A DNA stretch of 17,166 nt from JACRBT01 sp964474285. GTDB taxonomy: Bacteria > Chloroflexota > Dehalococcoidia > Tepidiformales > Tepidiformaceae. The position numbers and the translations under genes are program-made. The DNA is taken from positions 1 to 17,166 of the forward strand of contig CAYYSD010000059.1 of the NCBI GenBank assembly GCA_964474285.1. The letters run 5' to 3'. A model generated the notes under the pieces. It did no database searches and was not told where the DNA came from. It saw only the letters and a list, made by a program, of their open reading frames with translations. Shown here piece after piece: positions 7,035 through 13,109 of this stretch (position 1 is its first letter; every line of letters begins with the position of its first letter).

Positions 7035-7805
7035 GTGTCCGCCGTGGATCCTCTGGAAGCCGTCGTCCTCATCGCCGCGGCCTTCGCCGCCGGCGCCATC
7101 AACGCCGTGGCCGGCGGGGGCTCCCTGGTGAGCTTCCCGGCGCTGCTCGCCACCGGCTACCCATCCAAGGCAGCCAACGTCACGAACACCGTCGCCCTCT
7201 GGCCCGGATACGTCGGCGGGAGCCTGGGTTATCGCAGCGAACTCGGCCCTCAGCGCCGCCGAATTGCCATGCTCACGCTGCCGTCCGTCGTTGGCGCCAT
7301 CGCGGGGTCGTTCATTCTCCTGGCCACGCCGGAGTCCGCCTTCGACGCGGTCGTACCGTTCCTCATCATCTTTGCGTGCGTCCTCATGGCGGCCCAGGAG
7401 CCACTGTCCCGCTTCGCCACCACCCACCGTATCTCCGCGCAGAGCCCGGACCACGTTCCCGTCGTCCTCCTCGTGGCCACCTTCGTGCTGGCAGTCTATG
7501 GCGCCTACTTCGGCGCCGGGCTGGGGATCCTGACGCTCGCCATCCTCAGCATCCTCCTACCCGACGACCTCCAGCAGTCCAACGCGCTCAAGGGCATGCT
7601 TTCGCTCCTCATCAACTTCATCGCCGTCGTCTATTTCGGGCTGTTCGGGCCGGTCGAATGGCTGCCCGCGTTCGTCATGGCCGCCGGGGCGCTGGGCGGC
7701 GGCTACCTCGGCGTGGGCCTCGCCCGCAAGCTCGGTCGCAGGTGGCTGCGCGTCGCCGTCATCGCCTACGGCCTCATCGTCGCCGCTGTCCTCCTGGTTC
7801 AATAG
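7035..7805 (+). CDS. TSUP-family (TauE/SafE-like) membrane permease
   Basis: The 256-residue protein is very hydrophobic with about eight membrane segments. It starts with the family hallmark AAGAINAVAGGGSLVSFPALLATGYPSKAANVTNTVALWPGYVGG (about residues 19-62), repeated in weaker form in the second half (GAYFGAGLGILTLAILSILLPDDLQQSNALKG). This internal duplication is typical of TauE/SafE transporters, which export sulfite, sulfoacetate or other organosulfonates across the cytoplasmic membrane. The substrate here is unknown since no sulfur-metabolism gene adjoins. The start is GTG 7035 with no good ribosome site, so a leaderless or weak start is possible. Confidence 0.85.
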   Translation: MSAVDPLEAVVLIAAAFAAGAINAVAGGGSLVSFPALLATGYPSKAANVTNTVALWPGYVGGSLGYRSELGPQRRRIAMLTLPSVVGAIAGSFILLATPESAFDAVVPFLIIFACVLMAAQEPLSRFATTHRISAQSPDHVPVVLLVATFVLAVYGAYFGAGLGILTLAILSILLPDDLQQSNALKGMLSLLINFIAVVYFGLFGPVEWLPAFVMAAGALGGGYLGVGLARKLGRRWLRVAVIAYGLIVAAVLLVQ

Positions 7806-7839
7806 CGGATCCCGTTCGTGCCTCCCGCCATACCCTGCG

Positions 7840-7845
7840 TATAAT
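7840..7845 (+). promoter_or_regulatory. -10 box of the isomerase/flavin reductase operon
   Basis: A consensus TATAAT lies 28 bases before the ATG at 7874, with GGAG before the start codon. TTCGTG at 7815-7820 is a poor -35 with 19-base spacing. The downstream genes are tightly packed, so this likely drives the run to 10151. Confidence 0.5.
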
Positions 7846-7873
7846 TCGGACACTGTCGTTCACGGAGATTCCT

Positions 7874-8158
7874 ATGCTCTTTTCGGTCCGCCTGGTTTCC
7901 CGCCAGCCACAGGATATGAACCCCGATAGCTGGCAGGCCCTCACGGCCGAGCAGCTCCGCGCCATCAAGACGCACTACGACCAGGGCAAGGTCAAGGCCA
8001 TCTACCGCGAAACCGGTGTGGGCGTCCTCGCTATCTACGATGTCGCCGATGCCCGCGAGATGGACCAGATCGTGGCCGGCATGCCGATGAACCGCTACTT
8101 CGTCGATGTGAAGGTTCACGCGATGTGGGACATGGCCCCGGCGCTGCAATCGCTCTGA
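7874..8158 (+). CDS. Muconolactone Delta-isomerase-like protein
   Basis: The 94-residue protein begins MLFSVRLVSRQP and shows a short ferredoxin-like alpha/beta fold: helix TAEQLRAIKTHYDQGKV, then YRETGVGVLAIYDVADAREMDQIVAGMPMNRYFVDVKVHAM. The GxxAIxDV...ELxxxxxxxPM.....VxVxxL layout matches the muconolactone isomerase family (PF02426), which in the beta-ketoadipate pathway shifts the double bond of muconolactone. No catechol or muconate genes adjoin, and many family members serve other, uncharacterised roles. It is therefore a family-level call. The stop overlaps the next gene's GAGGAGG ribosome site. Confidence 0.7.
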   Translation: MLFSVRLVSRQPQDMNPDSWQALTAEQLRAIKTHYDQGKVKAIYRETGVGVLAIYDVADAREMDQIVAGMPMNRYFVDVKVHAMWDMAPALQSL

Positions 8159-8172
8159 GGAGGTTGCCCCCC

Positions 8173-8664
8173 ATGCCCGAAGTGAACCCCGACGACTTCA
8201 AGGGCGCTCTCGGCTCGTGGGCTTCGGGTGTCACCGTGGTCACGACGCGCCACAAGGGCATGGTCTATGGCCTCACCGTCTCCAGCTTCTCCTCCCTTTC
8301 GCTCGACCCGACCCTCGTCCTTGTCTCACTCCAGAATTCAAACCGCATCGTGAACATGGTGCGCGAATCGAAGACGTTCGCCATCAGCGTGCTGGCCGAG
8401 GACCAGGACGCGATATCCGCGTGGTTCTCCCGTTCAGGGCGCGAACCGGTTGAGGCCTTCGACGACTTCGACACAATCGAGTGGCACACAGGCGCCCCCA
8501 TTATCGCCGGCGCCCTGGCCCACCTCGATTGCGACCTCGACAGGCTCATCGCCGCCGGCGACCACACCATCGCGGTCGGCAAGGTGATCGGCGCCGCCTT
8601 CGATCCCGAGGCCAAACCCCTGGTCTACTACCGCAGGGGCTACCGCAGACTGGTGATGGACTAA
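8173..8664 (+). CDS. Flavin reductase-like protein (FMN-binding split barrel)
   Basis: The 163-residue protein resembles the HpaC/DIM6-NTAB flavin reductases: FKGALGSWASGVTVVTTRHKGMVYGLTVSSFSSLSLDPTLVLVSLQNSNR (about residues 9-58), then FAISVLAEDQ and a C-terminal PLVYYRRGYRRL. The TVSSFSSLSLDP stretch is the flavin-binding loop. These enzymes use NAD(P)H to supply reduced FMN/FAD to a partner monooxygenase, although some are oxidoreductases in their own right. ATG 8173 is preferred over one 48 bases upstream because GAGGAGG (8157-8163) is 9 bases from it and the upstream extension would run through the preceding gene. It is 4 bases from the following ABM gene. Confidence 0.87.
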   Translation: MPEVNPDDFKGALGSWASGVTVVTTRHKGMVYGLTVSSFSSLSLDPTLVLVSLQNSNRIVNMVRESKTFAISVLAEDQDAISAWFSRSGREPVEAFDDFDTIEWHTGAPIIAGALAHLDCDLDRLIAAGDHTIAVGKVIGAAFDPEAKPLVYYRRGYRRLVMD

Positions 8665-8668
8665 TCGC

Positions 8669-8980
8669 ATGGCTGTGAAGGTGCTCATCGAACGTCGCGT
8701 ATTGCCGGGCCAGGAAAAGAGGGCCTTCGAAGTCATGCGCGCGATGCGGGCACGCTGCCTCGAAGAGGCCGGCTACATCTCCGGCGAAACCCTGCGCGAT
8801 AGCGAAGACGCCCACGTCGTGATCGTCATCAGCACCTGGTTCGGACTCATGGACTGGCGGCGCTGGCAATCCTCCGCCGAACGGCGGGAGTTCGAATCGC
8901 GCCTCCGCCACTACCTCGCAGCCCCCGAACGGGTTCGCGTCCTCCTCGAAGGGCTCTCCGAAAGCCACTCGGGGGCGTGA
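8669..8980 (+). CDS. ABM (antibiotic biosynthesis monooxygenase) domain protein
   Basis: The 103-residue protein is a single ferredoxin-like domain: MAVKVLIERRVLPGQEKRAFEVMRAMRARCLEEAGYISGETLRD, then VIVISTWFGLMDWRRWQSSAERREFESRLRHYL. The GYxSGExL and SxWxSxxxWxxWxxSxxR patterns are those of the dimeric ABM family (PF03992), which includes quinone-forming monooxygenases, heme-degrading enzymes and proteins of unknown function. Position 4 bases after the flavin reductase suggests translational coupling. A shared oxygenation role is a guess, since ABM monooxygenases often need no flavin. Confidence 0.8.
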   Translation: MAVKVLIERRVLPGQEKRAFEVMRAMRARCLEEAGYISGETLRDSEDAHVVIVISTWFGLMDWRRWQSSAERREFESRLRHYLAAPERVRVLLEGLSESHSGA

Positions 8981-8987
8981 CGAGAGC

Positions 8988-10151
8988 ATGCCGCCCGACA
9001 TCCGCGCAGGCCGTTCACTGACCATCACTCCGCGCGGCATGCGCGCGCTGATGGTCACCCTGGCCATCCTGCTCGTCCTCTGGGTGGCCTACCTGGCCCG
9101 CGGCGCCCTCCTCCCCTTCGCGCTCGGCGCCGCCCTCGCCTACATCATCTCGCCCCTGGTCGAAAGGCTCGCGGTCATCCAGCCGTGGTACGCCCGCAGA
9201 CCCGAAACCGCGCGCGGCCTTTCCGTGCTCGTCATCTACGGGATGGTCGCGGCGGTGCTCGTGGTGGCAGGCATCTTCCTCATCCCCCAGCTTGTCGAAC
9301 AGGTCGACCAGCTCATCGAACAGGTGCCGGACCTTGCCCGGCAGGCACAGGACCGCGTCAACTCCTGGAGCGAGCGCTACCACGACCAGGTCCCGGAAGA
9401 CGTGCGCAACCGGATCGACGAAGCCATGCGCGACGCGGCCGACGAGGTGGGAACCATCGCCGAGTCCGTGGTCACCCGCAGCCTGAACGTCGTCTTCTCG
9501 ACGCTCTCGGCGCTCCTCGGGTTCATTTCCGTGCCGTTCTTCGTGTTCTACGCCCTCAAAGACCGCGACCGCGCCTTCGGACGCTTCTACTCCTGGTTCC
9601 CCGAATCGCTGCAACCCGACGTGCGCGAATGCGTCCGCATCGCGAACCGTGTGCTTGGCGCCTACGTTCGCGCGCAACTCTTCCTCGCGCTGGTCATCTT
9701 TCTGATCACCTACATCGGGCTGCGCGCCATGGACGTCGAGTTCTCGCTGGGTCTCGCGTTCGTCGCCGGTCTCACCGAGATGATCCCGATCATCGGCCCG
9801 CTCATCGGTTTCGTGCCTGCGCTCATCGTCGTTCTCGCCACAGAGCCGGACCACTGGTGGTGGGTCGTGCTGTTCTACCTTGGCGTACAGGCCGCCGAAA
9901 ACTACCTGCTGGTGCCGCGCGTCCACGGCGAATCCGTGAACATGCATCCCGCCCTTGTGCTCATCCTGCTGGCCATCGGCGGCGCGTTGTTCGGGCTCTG
10001 GGGCGTGCTCGTCATCGTCCCGCTCACCGCCGCGATCCGCGATGTCTACACCTACATCTACCGCCGCCTGGGCGAAGCAGACGCCGCCCGCCAGGCCGCG
10101 TCCGTGGGCCTCACGTCCGCGTCTTCCGCCCCGCCATCCAAGCGCCCCTGA
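8988..10151 (+). CDS. AI-2E family transporter (PerM/TqsA-like permease)
   Basis: The 387-residue integral membrane protein has the PF01594 pattern: an N-terminal pair of helices with LARGALLPFALGAALAYIISPLVERLA, a helical stretch with QLVEQVDQLIEQVPDLARQAQDRVNSW, PFFVFYALKDRDR, AYVRAQLFLALVIFLITYIGL, EMIPIIGPLIGFVPALIVV (PIIGP near 267), then ENYLLVPRVHGESVNMHPALVLILLAIGGALFGLWGVLVIVPLTA. Members act in AI-2 export, Na+/H+ exchange or unidentified efflux; the AI-2 name should not be read as function. It is 7 bases after the ABM gene and is the last gene of that run, followed by the tRNA gene's own promoter. Confidence 0.9.
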   Translation: MPPDIRAGRSLTITPRGMRALMVTLAILLVLWVAYLARGALLPFALGAALAYIISPLVERLAVIQPWYARRPETARGLSVLVIYGMVAAVLVVAGIFLIPQLVEQVDQLIEQVPDLARQAQDRVNSWSERYHDQVPEDVRNRIDEAMRDAADEVGTIAESVVTRSLNVVFSTLSALLGFISVPFFVFYALKDRDRAFGRFYSWFPESLQPDVRECVRIANRVLGAYVRAQLFLALVIFLITYIGLRAMDVEFSLGLAFVAGLTEMIPIIGPLIGFVPALIVVLATEPDHWWWVVLFYLGVQAAENYLLVPRVHGESVNMHPALVLILLAIGGALFGLWGVLVIVPLTAAIRDVYTYIYRRLGEADAARQAASVGLTSASSAPPSKRP

Positions 10152-10163
10152 GCCTCCCGCGAA

Positions 10164-10191
10164 TTGCTCCGACGCCCGGCCGATGTACGAT
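10164..10191 (+). promoter_or_regulatory. Promoter of tRNA-Met
   Basis: TTGCTC (10164-10169), a 16-base spacer and TACGAT (10186-10191) stand 12 bases before the mature tRNA 5' end. This is the best two-element promoter in the window. Confidence 0.55.
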
Positions 10192-10203
10192 AGAGGTTCC
10201 TTT

Positions 10204-10280
10204 GGCAGGGTAGCTCAGCTGGTCAGAGCGCACGACTCATAATCGTGAGGTCGGGAGTTCAAGTCTCCCCCCTGCTACCA
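10204..10280 (+). tRNA. tRNA-Met (CAT), with encoded CCA
   Basis: All cloverleaf arms pair. Acceptor is GGCAGGG/CCCTGCT with a G1-U72 wobble; D-stem is GCTC/GAGC; anticodon stem is CACGA/TCGTG with loop CTCATAA (anticodon 10238-10240); T-stem is GGGAG/CTCCC with loop TTCAAGT; discriminator is A and CCA is encoded. The G1-U72 pair and acceptor resemble elongator tRNA-Met of high-GC Gram-positive bacteria, so Met is preferred. A lysidine-modified tRNA-Ile2 with the same anticodon cannot be excluded. It is not an initiator, as the anticodon stem lacks three G-C pairs. Its 3' half is repeated at 11158-11195. Confidence 0.93.
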
Positions 10281-10281
10281 G
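10243..10281 (+). repeat. att-like direct repeat, left copy (tRNA-Met 3' half)
   Basis: These 39 bases, from the anticodon stem 3' strand through CCA plus G, recur at 11158-11195 with a single missing C. The looser match begins at 10231 (11146), with only three substitutions, all in the anticodon loop. Confidence 0.85.
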
Positions 10282-10482
10282 GATTTCGAATCTGACCGCA
10301 ACTTCTAGTCAAGCGACCGACTCTGACCACCGTTAGCCTGACTACCGACCATCGACGACGCTACTCATGGGGATGGTTGGCGCCTGTGACGCGGGTGACG
10401 TCAAGAGGTTTGGTCGGTGTCTGCCCTTCAGTGTCGAGCCTCTCGCGCCGTTCGGCCCAGAATCTCCAAGGAGTCATGCGCG
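10282..10482. other. Leader region of the islet
   Basis: This stretch contains three short related motifs, CTGACCGC (10292), CTGACCAC (10323) and CTGACTAC (10338), and no convincing coding region. An AAGGAG ribosome site at 10468-10473 belongs to the following gene. No promoter could be singled out. Confidence 0.4.
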
Positions 10483-11163
10483 GTGGATGTCGAAAGCACG
10501 TTACGGGCCTACTTGGACGCAAGGGAACCGTCGGACCGGTATGCGTCCTTCGACTACTGCTTTAACTACTTTCAGGAACACCGAGAGCAGAATAATCTAC
10601 TTGGACTCGTCCGGGGCGACAGTCTGCAGCTCTCGTGCCTCCACCTTGCCTTCTACCTCGCAAGCTGGGGCATGCTGCGCGGATCCTCTCAGTTGCTTCA
10701 GCGAAGCCTGCGCACGTTCGTCCCGGTGATCGAAGTCATCGCAAATTCCCCGTCAGAGATTTGGGAGACTGACGCGAACCTTTACGGCGACGGTAAATGC
10801 GTGGCTGTTTTCGAAACAGCTCGGCAGATTAAGACTGCACTGTCGAACTCAGCAACCGACACTCTCGTCACAAAGATCATGCTCGGCACCTTTGGCTGCG
10901 TGCCGGCCTTCGACGCCTACTTCAGAAAGGGATTCGGAGCATGGGCGTTTGGACCGAAGGCGCTCCGCGGGATTGGACAGTTTTATGGTGATCACTCCGA
11001 AGTAATTGAACGCAACAGAGTCGAGACATTGGACTTCGGTACTGGCATGCCAACCGGCCGACTGTACACGCGAGCAAAGGTGATCGATATGATTTTCTTC
11101 GTTGCTGGTGGCGGCCCGCAACGAACTTCCATGACCACGCCTGTTCACGAATCACAGTCGTGA
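10483..11163 (+). CDS. Conserved protein of unnamed family, islet cargo
   Basis: The start is GTG 10483, 9 bases after AAGGAG; a longer frame from 10417 lacks a ribosome site and its added 22 residues look random. The 226-residue product is soluble and mostly helical. It includes FDYCFNYFQEHRE (about 22-34), LQLSCLHLAFYLASWGMLRGSSQLLQRSL, TDTLVTKIMLGTFGCVPAFDAYFRKGF and RAKVIDMIFF near the end. I recall closely similar sequences as uncharacterised proteins scattered through bacteria, but no domain name or catalytic motif is evident. Base composition is lower in G+C (29 of 60 at 10561-10620) than neighbours. The stop codon TGA lies inside the right tRNA repeat. A phage-defence role is only a guess from location. 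Confidence 0.75.
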   Translation: MDVESTLRAYLDAREPSDRYASFDYCFNYFQEHREQNNLLGLVRGDSLQLSCLHLAFYLASWGMLRGSSQLLQRSLRTFVPVIEVIANSPSEIWETDANLYGDGKCVAVFETARQIKTALSNSATDTLVTKIMLGTFGCVPAFDAYFRKGFGAWAFGPKALRGIGQFYGDHSEVIERNRVETLDFGTGMPTGRLYTRAKVIDMIFFVAGGGPQRTSMTTPVHESQS

Positions 11164-11195
11164 GGTCGGGAGTTCAAGTCTCCCCCTGCTACCAG
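11158..11195 (+). repeat. att-like direct repeat, right copy (displaced tRNA-Met 3' half)
   Basis: These 38 bases match 10243-10281 except for one C fewer in the run before TGCTACCA, leaving a six-base acceptor strand. There is no D-arm or 5' acceptor before it, so it cannot be a tRNA. The anticodon stem half CACGA (11146-11150) survives upstream with loop ATCACAG. Confidence 0.85.
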
Positions 11196-11289
11196 AGTCT
11201 TGAGTCTGCACTCGACGATGCGTCGCGCTCGATTCCCGCGGCCCCACGCACCAGACGCTCGTTTATCGACGCCCTTCTCGCCCGCTTGC

Positions 11290-11295
11290 TAGACT
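11290..11295 (+). promoter_or_regulatory. -10 box placing transcription start at the GTG of the next gene
   Basis: TAGACT ends 7 bases before the GTG at 11303, and no ribosome site lies between, so a leaderless message is expected. Confidence 0.4.
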
Positions 11296-11302
11296 CAGCC
11301 GC

Positions 11303-12253
11303 GTGACCGTCATCGACTGGCTGCTCGATTCGGACCCCGCCATCCGCTGGCAGGTGTTGCGCGACCTTGTTGGTGCGCCCCCTGACGTCGTCGCTGCGGA
11401 ACGCGCGCGGGTCGCGCACGAGGGCTGGGGCGCCAGGCTGCTGGACTTGCAGGGCACCGACGGTCAATGGGCCGGAGGCGCGTGCTTCCCCGCCAACAGC
11501 TTCAATTGGCGCGCGGAGAACCAGGGTCAGCCGTGGACCGCCACGCTGCCGACGCTCCAGCTGCTGCACGATTTCGGGGTGGACCCGTCCCTGGACCGCG
11601 TGCGCCGGGCTGTGGCGCTCGTCCGGGACCACTGCCGTTGGGAGCACGCCGGGCAGCCGTTCTTCAGCGGCGAAGTCGAGCCGTGCATCAACGGCAGAAC
11701 CGTCACACTGGGCACGTACTTCGACCAGGATGTGGACGCTATCGTCGCGCGCTTGCTCGGTGAGCAACTCGAAGATGGTGGGTGGAACTGCGAAGCGGAG
11801 AACGGCTCCGTCCGTTCGTCGTTCGCGACCACGATCAACGTCCTGGAAGGACTGCTGGCGCACGAACGGGCAACCGGCGGCTCTGCCGAGTCCGTCGCCG
11901 CCCGGCGCCGTGGCGAGGAGTACCTCCTCGAACGGAAGCTGCTCCGGCGCAAGAGCACCGGCGAAGTCGTCAACCCGGCCTGGCTGCAATGCTCGTTTCC
12001 GGTTCGCTGGCACTACGACATCCTGCGCGCCCTCGACTACTTCCGTTCGGCCGGCGACCCGCCGGACGCGCGCATGGGCGAAGCGATCGACGTGCTCCGA
12101 TCCCGGAGGCAGCCCGACGGCACGTGGCCGCTGGAGAACACGCACCCGGGCAAGGTCCACTTCGCCCTCGAAGACGGCGACGGCCGCCCCAGCCGCTGGA
12201 ACACACTCCGGGCGCTGCGTGTCCTCGCCTGGTGTGACCAGTCCGCTCCCTGA
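11303..12253 (+). CDS. Terpene-cyclase/prenyltransferase-like alpha-toroid protein
   Basis: The 316-residue protein has three QW-like repeats: GTDGQW (52-57), QLEDGGWNCE (from 155) and QPDGTW (270-275), spaced between helices as in squalene-hopene cyclases and related alpha6-alpha6 toroids. It lacks a DXDD protonation motif and is about half the length of a true squalene-hopene cyclase, so it is probably a single-toroid relative, not a hopanoid enzyme. CEAENGSVRSSFATTINVLEGL and NPAWLQCSFPVRWHYDILRALDYF look like conserved core segments. Its function is unknown; similar proteins are often labelled squalene-cyclase-like hypothetical. The GTG start has a TAGACT box 7 bases before it. There is no terpenoid gene nearby. 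Confidence 0.7.
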   Translation: MTVIDWLLDSDPAIRWQVLRDLVGAPPDVVAAERARVAHEGWGARLLDLQGTDGQWAGGACFPANSFNWRAENQGQPWTATLPTLQLLHDFGVDPSLDRVRRAVALVRDHCRWEHAGQPFFSGEVEPCINGRTVTLGTYFDQDVDAIVARLLGEQLEDGGWNCEAENGSVRSSFATTINVLEGLLAHERATGGSAESVAARRRGEEYLLERKLLRRKSTGEVVNPAWLQCSFPVRWHYDILRALDYFRSAGDPPDARMGEAIDVLRSRRQPDGTWPLENTHPGKVHFALEDGDGRPSRWNTLRALRVLAWCDQSAP

Positions 12254-12307
12254 ACCGCTCACGCCCCCGCTGCTCACGTCGAGCATCCAGGCCCGCGCCC
12301 TAATGGG

Positions 12308-12328
12308 TCAGGGGTGCTGCTCCCCTGA
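12308..12328. promoter_or_regulatory. Palindrome abutting the hicBA -10 box
   Basis: Arms TCAGGGG (12308-12314) and CCCCTGA (12322-12328) are perfectly complementary around the 7-base spacer TGCTGCT, and the right arm touches the TACACT -10 box. The left arm covers the expected -35. It is well placed for a repressor; it has no T-run, so it is not a terminator. Confidence 0.5.
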
Positions 12329-12334
12329 TACACT
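12329..12334 (+). promoter_or_regulatory. -10 box of hicBA
   Basis: TACACT ends 6 bases before the hicB ATG, with GAAAGC between. The gap is too short for a ribosome site, so the hicB message is probably leaderless. Confidence 0.4.
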
Positions 12335-12340
12335 GAAAGC

Positions 12341-12568
12341 ATGCAGCGCGTCGTTCAGGCTGTCATTCGTCCCGGCGAGCAATCCGGATATGTGGCGGAG
12401 TGTGCGCAGCTAAACGCAGTGACGCAGGGGGCCACGCTGGATGAAGTGGCGGAGAACCTGCGAGAGGTCGTTGCGCTCGCGCTTGAGGACTTCGACTTCG
12501 CATCCTCCGATCTGGCCACCACGCCGGTGATTGTCGTGACGTTCGAACTCGAACCGGCCGTTGCCTAA
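12341..12568 (+). CDS. hicB: HicB-family antitoxin (short form)
   Basis: The 75-residue protein matches the HicB N-terminal domain: VVQAVIRPGEQSGYVAECAQLNAVTQGATLDEVAENLREVVALALEDF, with the typical GYVAxCxxLxxxxxGxTxxEAxxNLxEA pattern. HicB binds and neutralises HicA. The usual C-terminal helix-turn-helix or ribbon-helix-helix DNA-binding domain is missing, so autoregulation, if any, would rely on another part or on the complex. Antitoxin comes before toxin, the reverse of the E. coli hicAB order. The ATG has a TACACT box 6 bases upstream. It overlaps hicA by 8 bases. Confidence 0.88.
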   Translation: MQRVVQAVIRPGEQSGYVAECAQLNAVTQGATLDEVAENLREVVALALEDFDFASSDLATTPVIVVTFELEPAVA

Positions 12569-12803
12569 GCTGCGGCGCCTCTCGGGTACCGAGGTGATCG
12601 CGATTCTGTCGGACTTCGGCTTCGAGGTAGTCTCCCAACGCGGAAGTCACGTGAAGGTCCGCCGTGTGACAACCGGACGGGTCGAGACGCTGCACGTTCC
12701 GCTTCACGCCATACTCGACACTGGTACATGTCGCGCCATCCTGCGGCAGGCGGCTCGATATGTGTCCGAGGAGGAGCTCCGGCCGCATTTCTACGCGGAT
12801 TGA
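12561..12803 (+). CDS. hicA: HicA-family mRNA interferase toxin
   Basis: The 80-residue protein has the HicA double-stranded-RNA-binding-like fold: KLRRLSGTEVIAILSDFGFEVVSQRGSHVKVRR, with catalytic His30 in GSHVK, then VPLHAILDTGTCRAILRQA. HicA cleaves mRNA to arrest translation. The start is TTG 12561, overlapping the hicB stop by 8 bases; the next in-frame start (GTG 12594) would remove the first strand. A rare start codon plus overlap would keep toxin below antitoxin. The toxin reading frame looks intact, and its 3' end overlaps the convergent DUF6504 gene by 13 bases. Confidence 0.88.
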   Translation: MPKLRRLSGTEVIAILSDFGFEVVSQRGSHVKVRRVTTGRVETLHVPLHAILDTGTCRAILRQAARYVSEEELRPHFYAD

Positions 12804-13099
12804 GACGCCTTCCCCAGCCGCGGCGCCTCGTAGGGCTGGGCATACCAGAGGTCCAGCACGAGGTCGTGGAAGACGGTGACGCGGCGCCCGCTTTCCAGCT
12901 CCAGCGCGAAATAGCGCCGCGCAATCTCCTCCCGCCACCACTCGTCGTCCACGCGCCAGGTGTCGTGGATGGCCGCCACGCGCTGGTAGCTCCCCCGCCA
13001 GAGCATGGCCTTGGGCAGGCCGCGCGCATCCGTCTCCACCGCCGCCGGGGCGGGCTGGTTCAGCGGCCGCAGATGCGCGCCGGGTTTCTGTTCGCTCAT
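12791..13099 (-). CDS. DUF6504-like protein downstream of imuB
   Basis: The 102-residue protein has the DUF6504 pattern: PKAMLWRGSYQRVAAIHDTWRVDDEWWREEIARRYFALELESGRRVTVFHDLVLDLWYAQ. This aromatic-rich domain is commonly encoded next to ImuB-type Y-family polymerase genes in Actinobacteria and relatives. The start ATG 13099 is chosen for the GAGGAGG upstream; a longer frame to 13219 would overlap imuB. It lies 10 bases after the imuB stop and so is probably co-transcribed in the SOS mutagenesis cassette. The biochemical role is unknown. The 3' end overlaps hicA. Confidence 0.75.
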   Translation of the reverse strand: MSEQKPGAHLRPLNQPAPAAVETDARGLPKAMLWRGSYQRVAAIHDTWRVDDEWWREEIARRYFALELESGRRVTVFHDLVLDLWYAQPYEAPRLGKASQSA

Positions 13100-13109
13100 G
13101 CCTGCCTCC

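Larger units (their letters stand above)
10243..11195. mobile_element. Putative single-gene integrated islet at tRNA-Met
   Basis: An intact tRNA gene on the left, a duplicated tRNA 3' half on the right and one compositionally distinct gene between them is the layout left by a tyrosine-recombinase element that inserts at a tRNA gene. The repeat-to-repeat period is 915 bases. No integrase, excisionase or replication gene is present, so this is a remnant, or an islet mobilised in trans. The 200 bases before the gene hold three CTGAC-type motifs and no other ORF that I credit. Confidence 0.65.

Noticed and set aside
10204..10280. Initiator tRNA-fMet
   Set aside because: The anticodon stem is CACGA/TCGTG without the three consecutive G-C pairs of initiators, and the body resembles elongator Met.
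11146..11194. Second tRNA gene (loop would give anticodon CAC)
   Set aside because: No D-arm or 5' acceptor strand precedes it and one C is missing in the acceptor strand; it is a 3'-half remnant.
12308..12328. Transcription terminator of the toroid gene
   Set aside because: The hairpin has no following T-run on either strand and touches a -10 box; an operator fits better.
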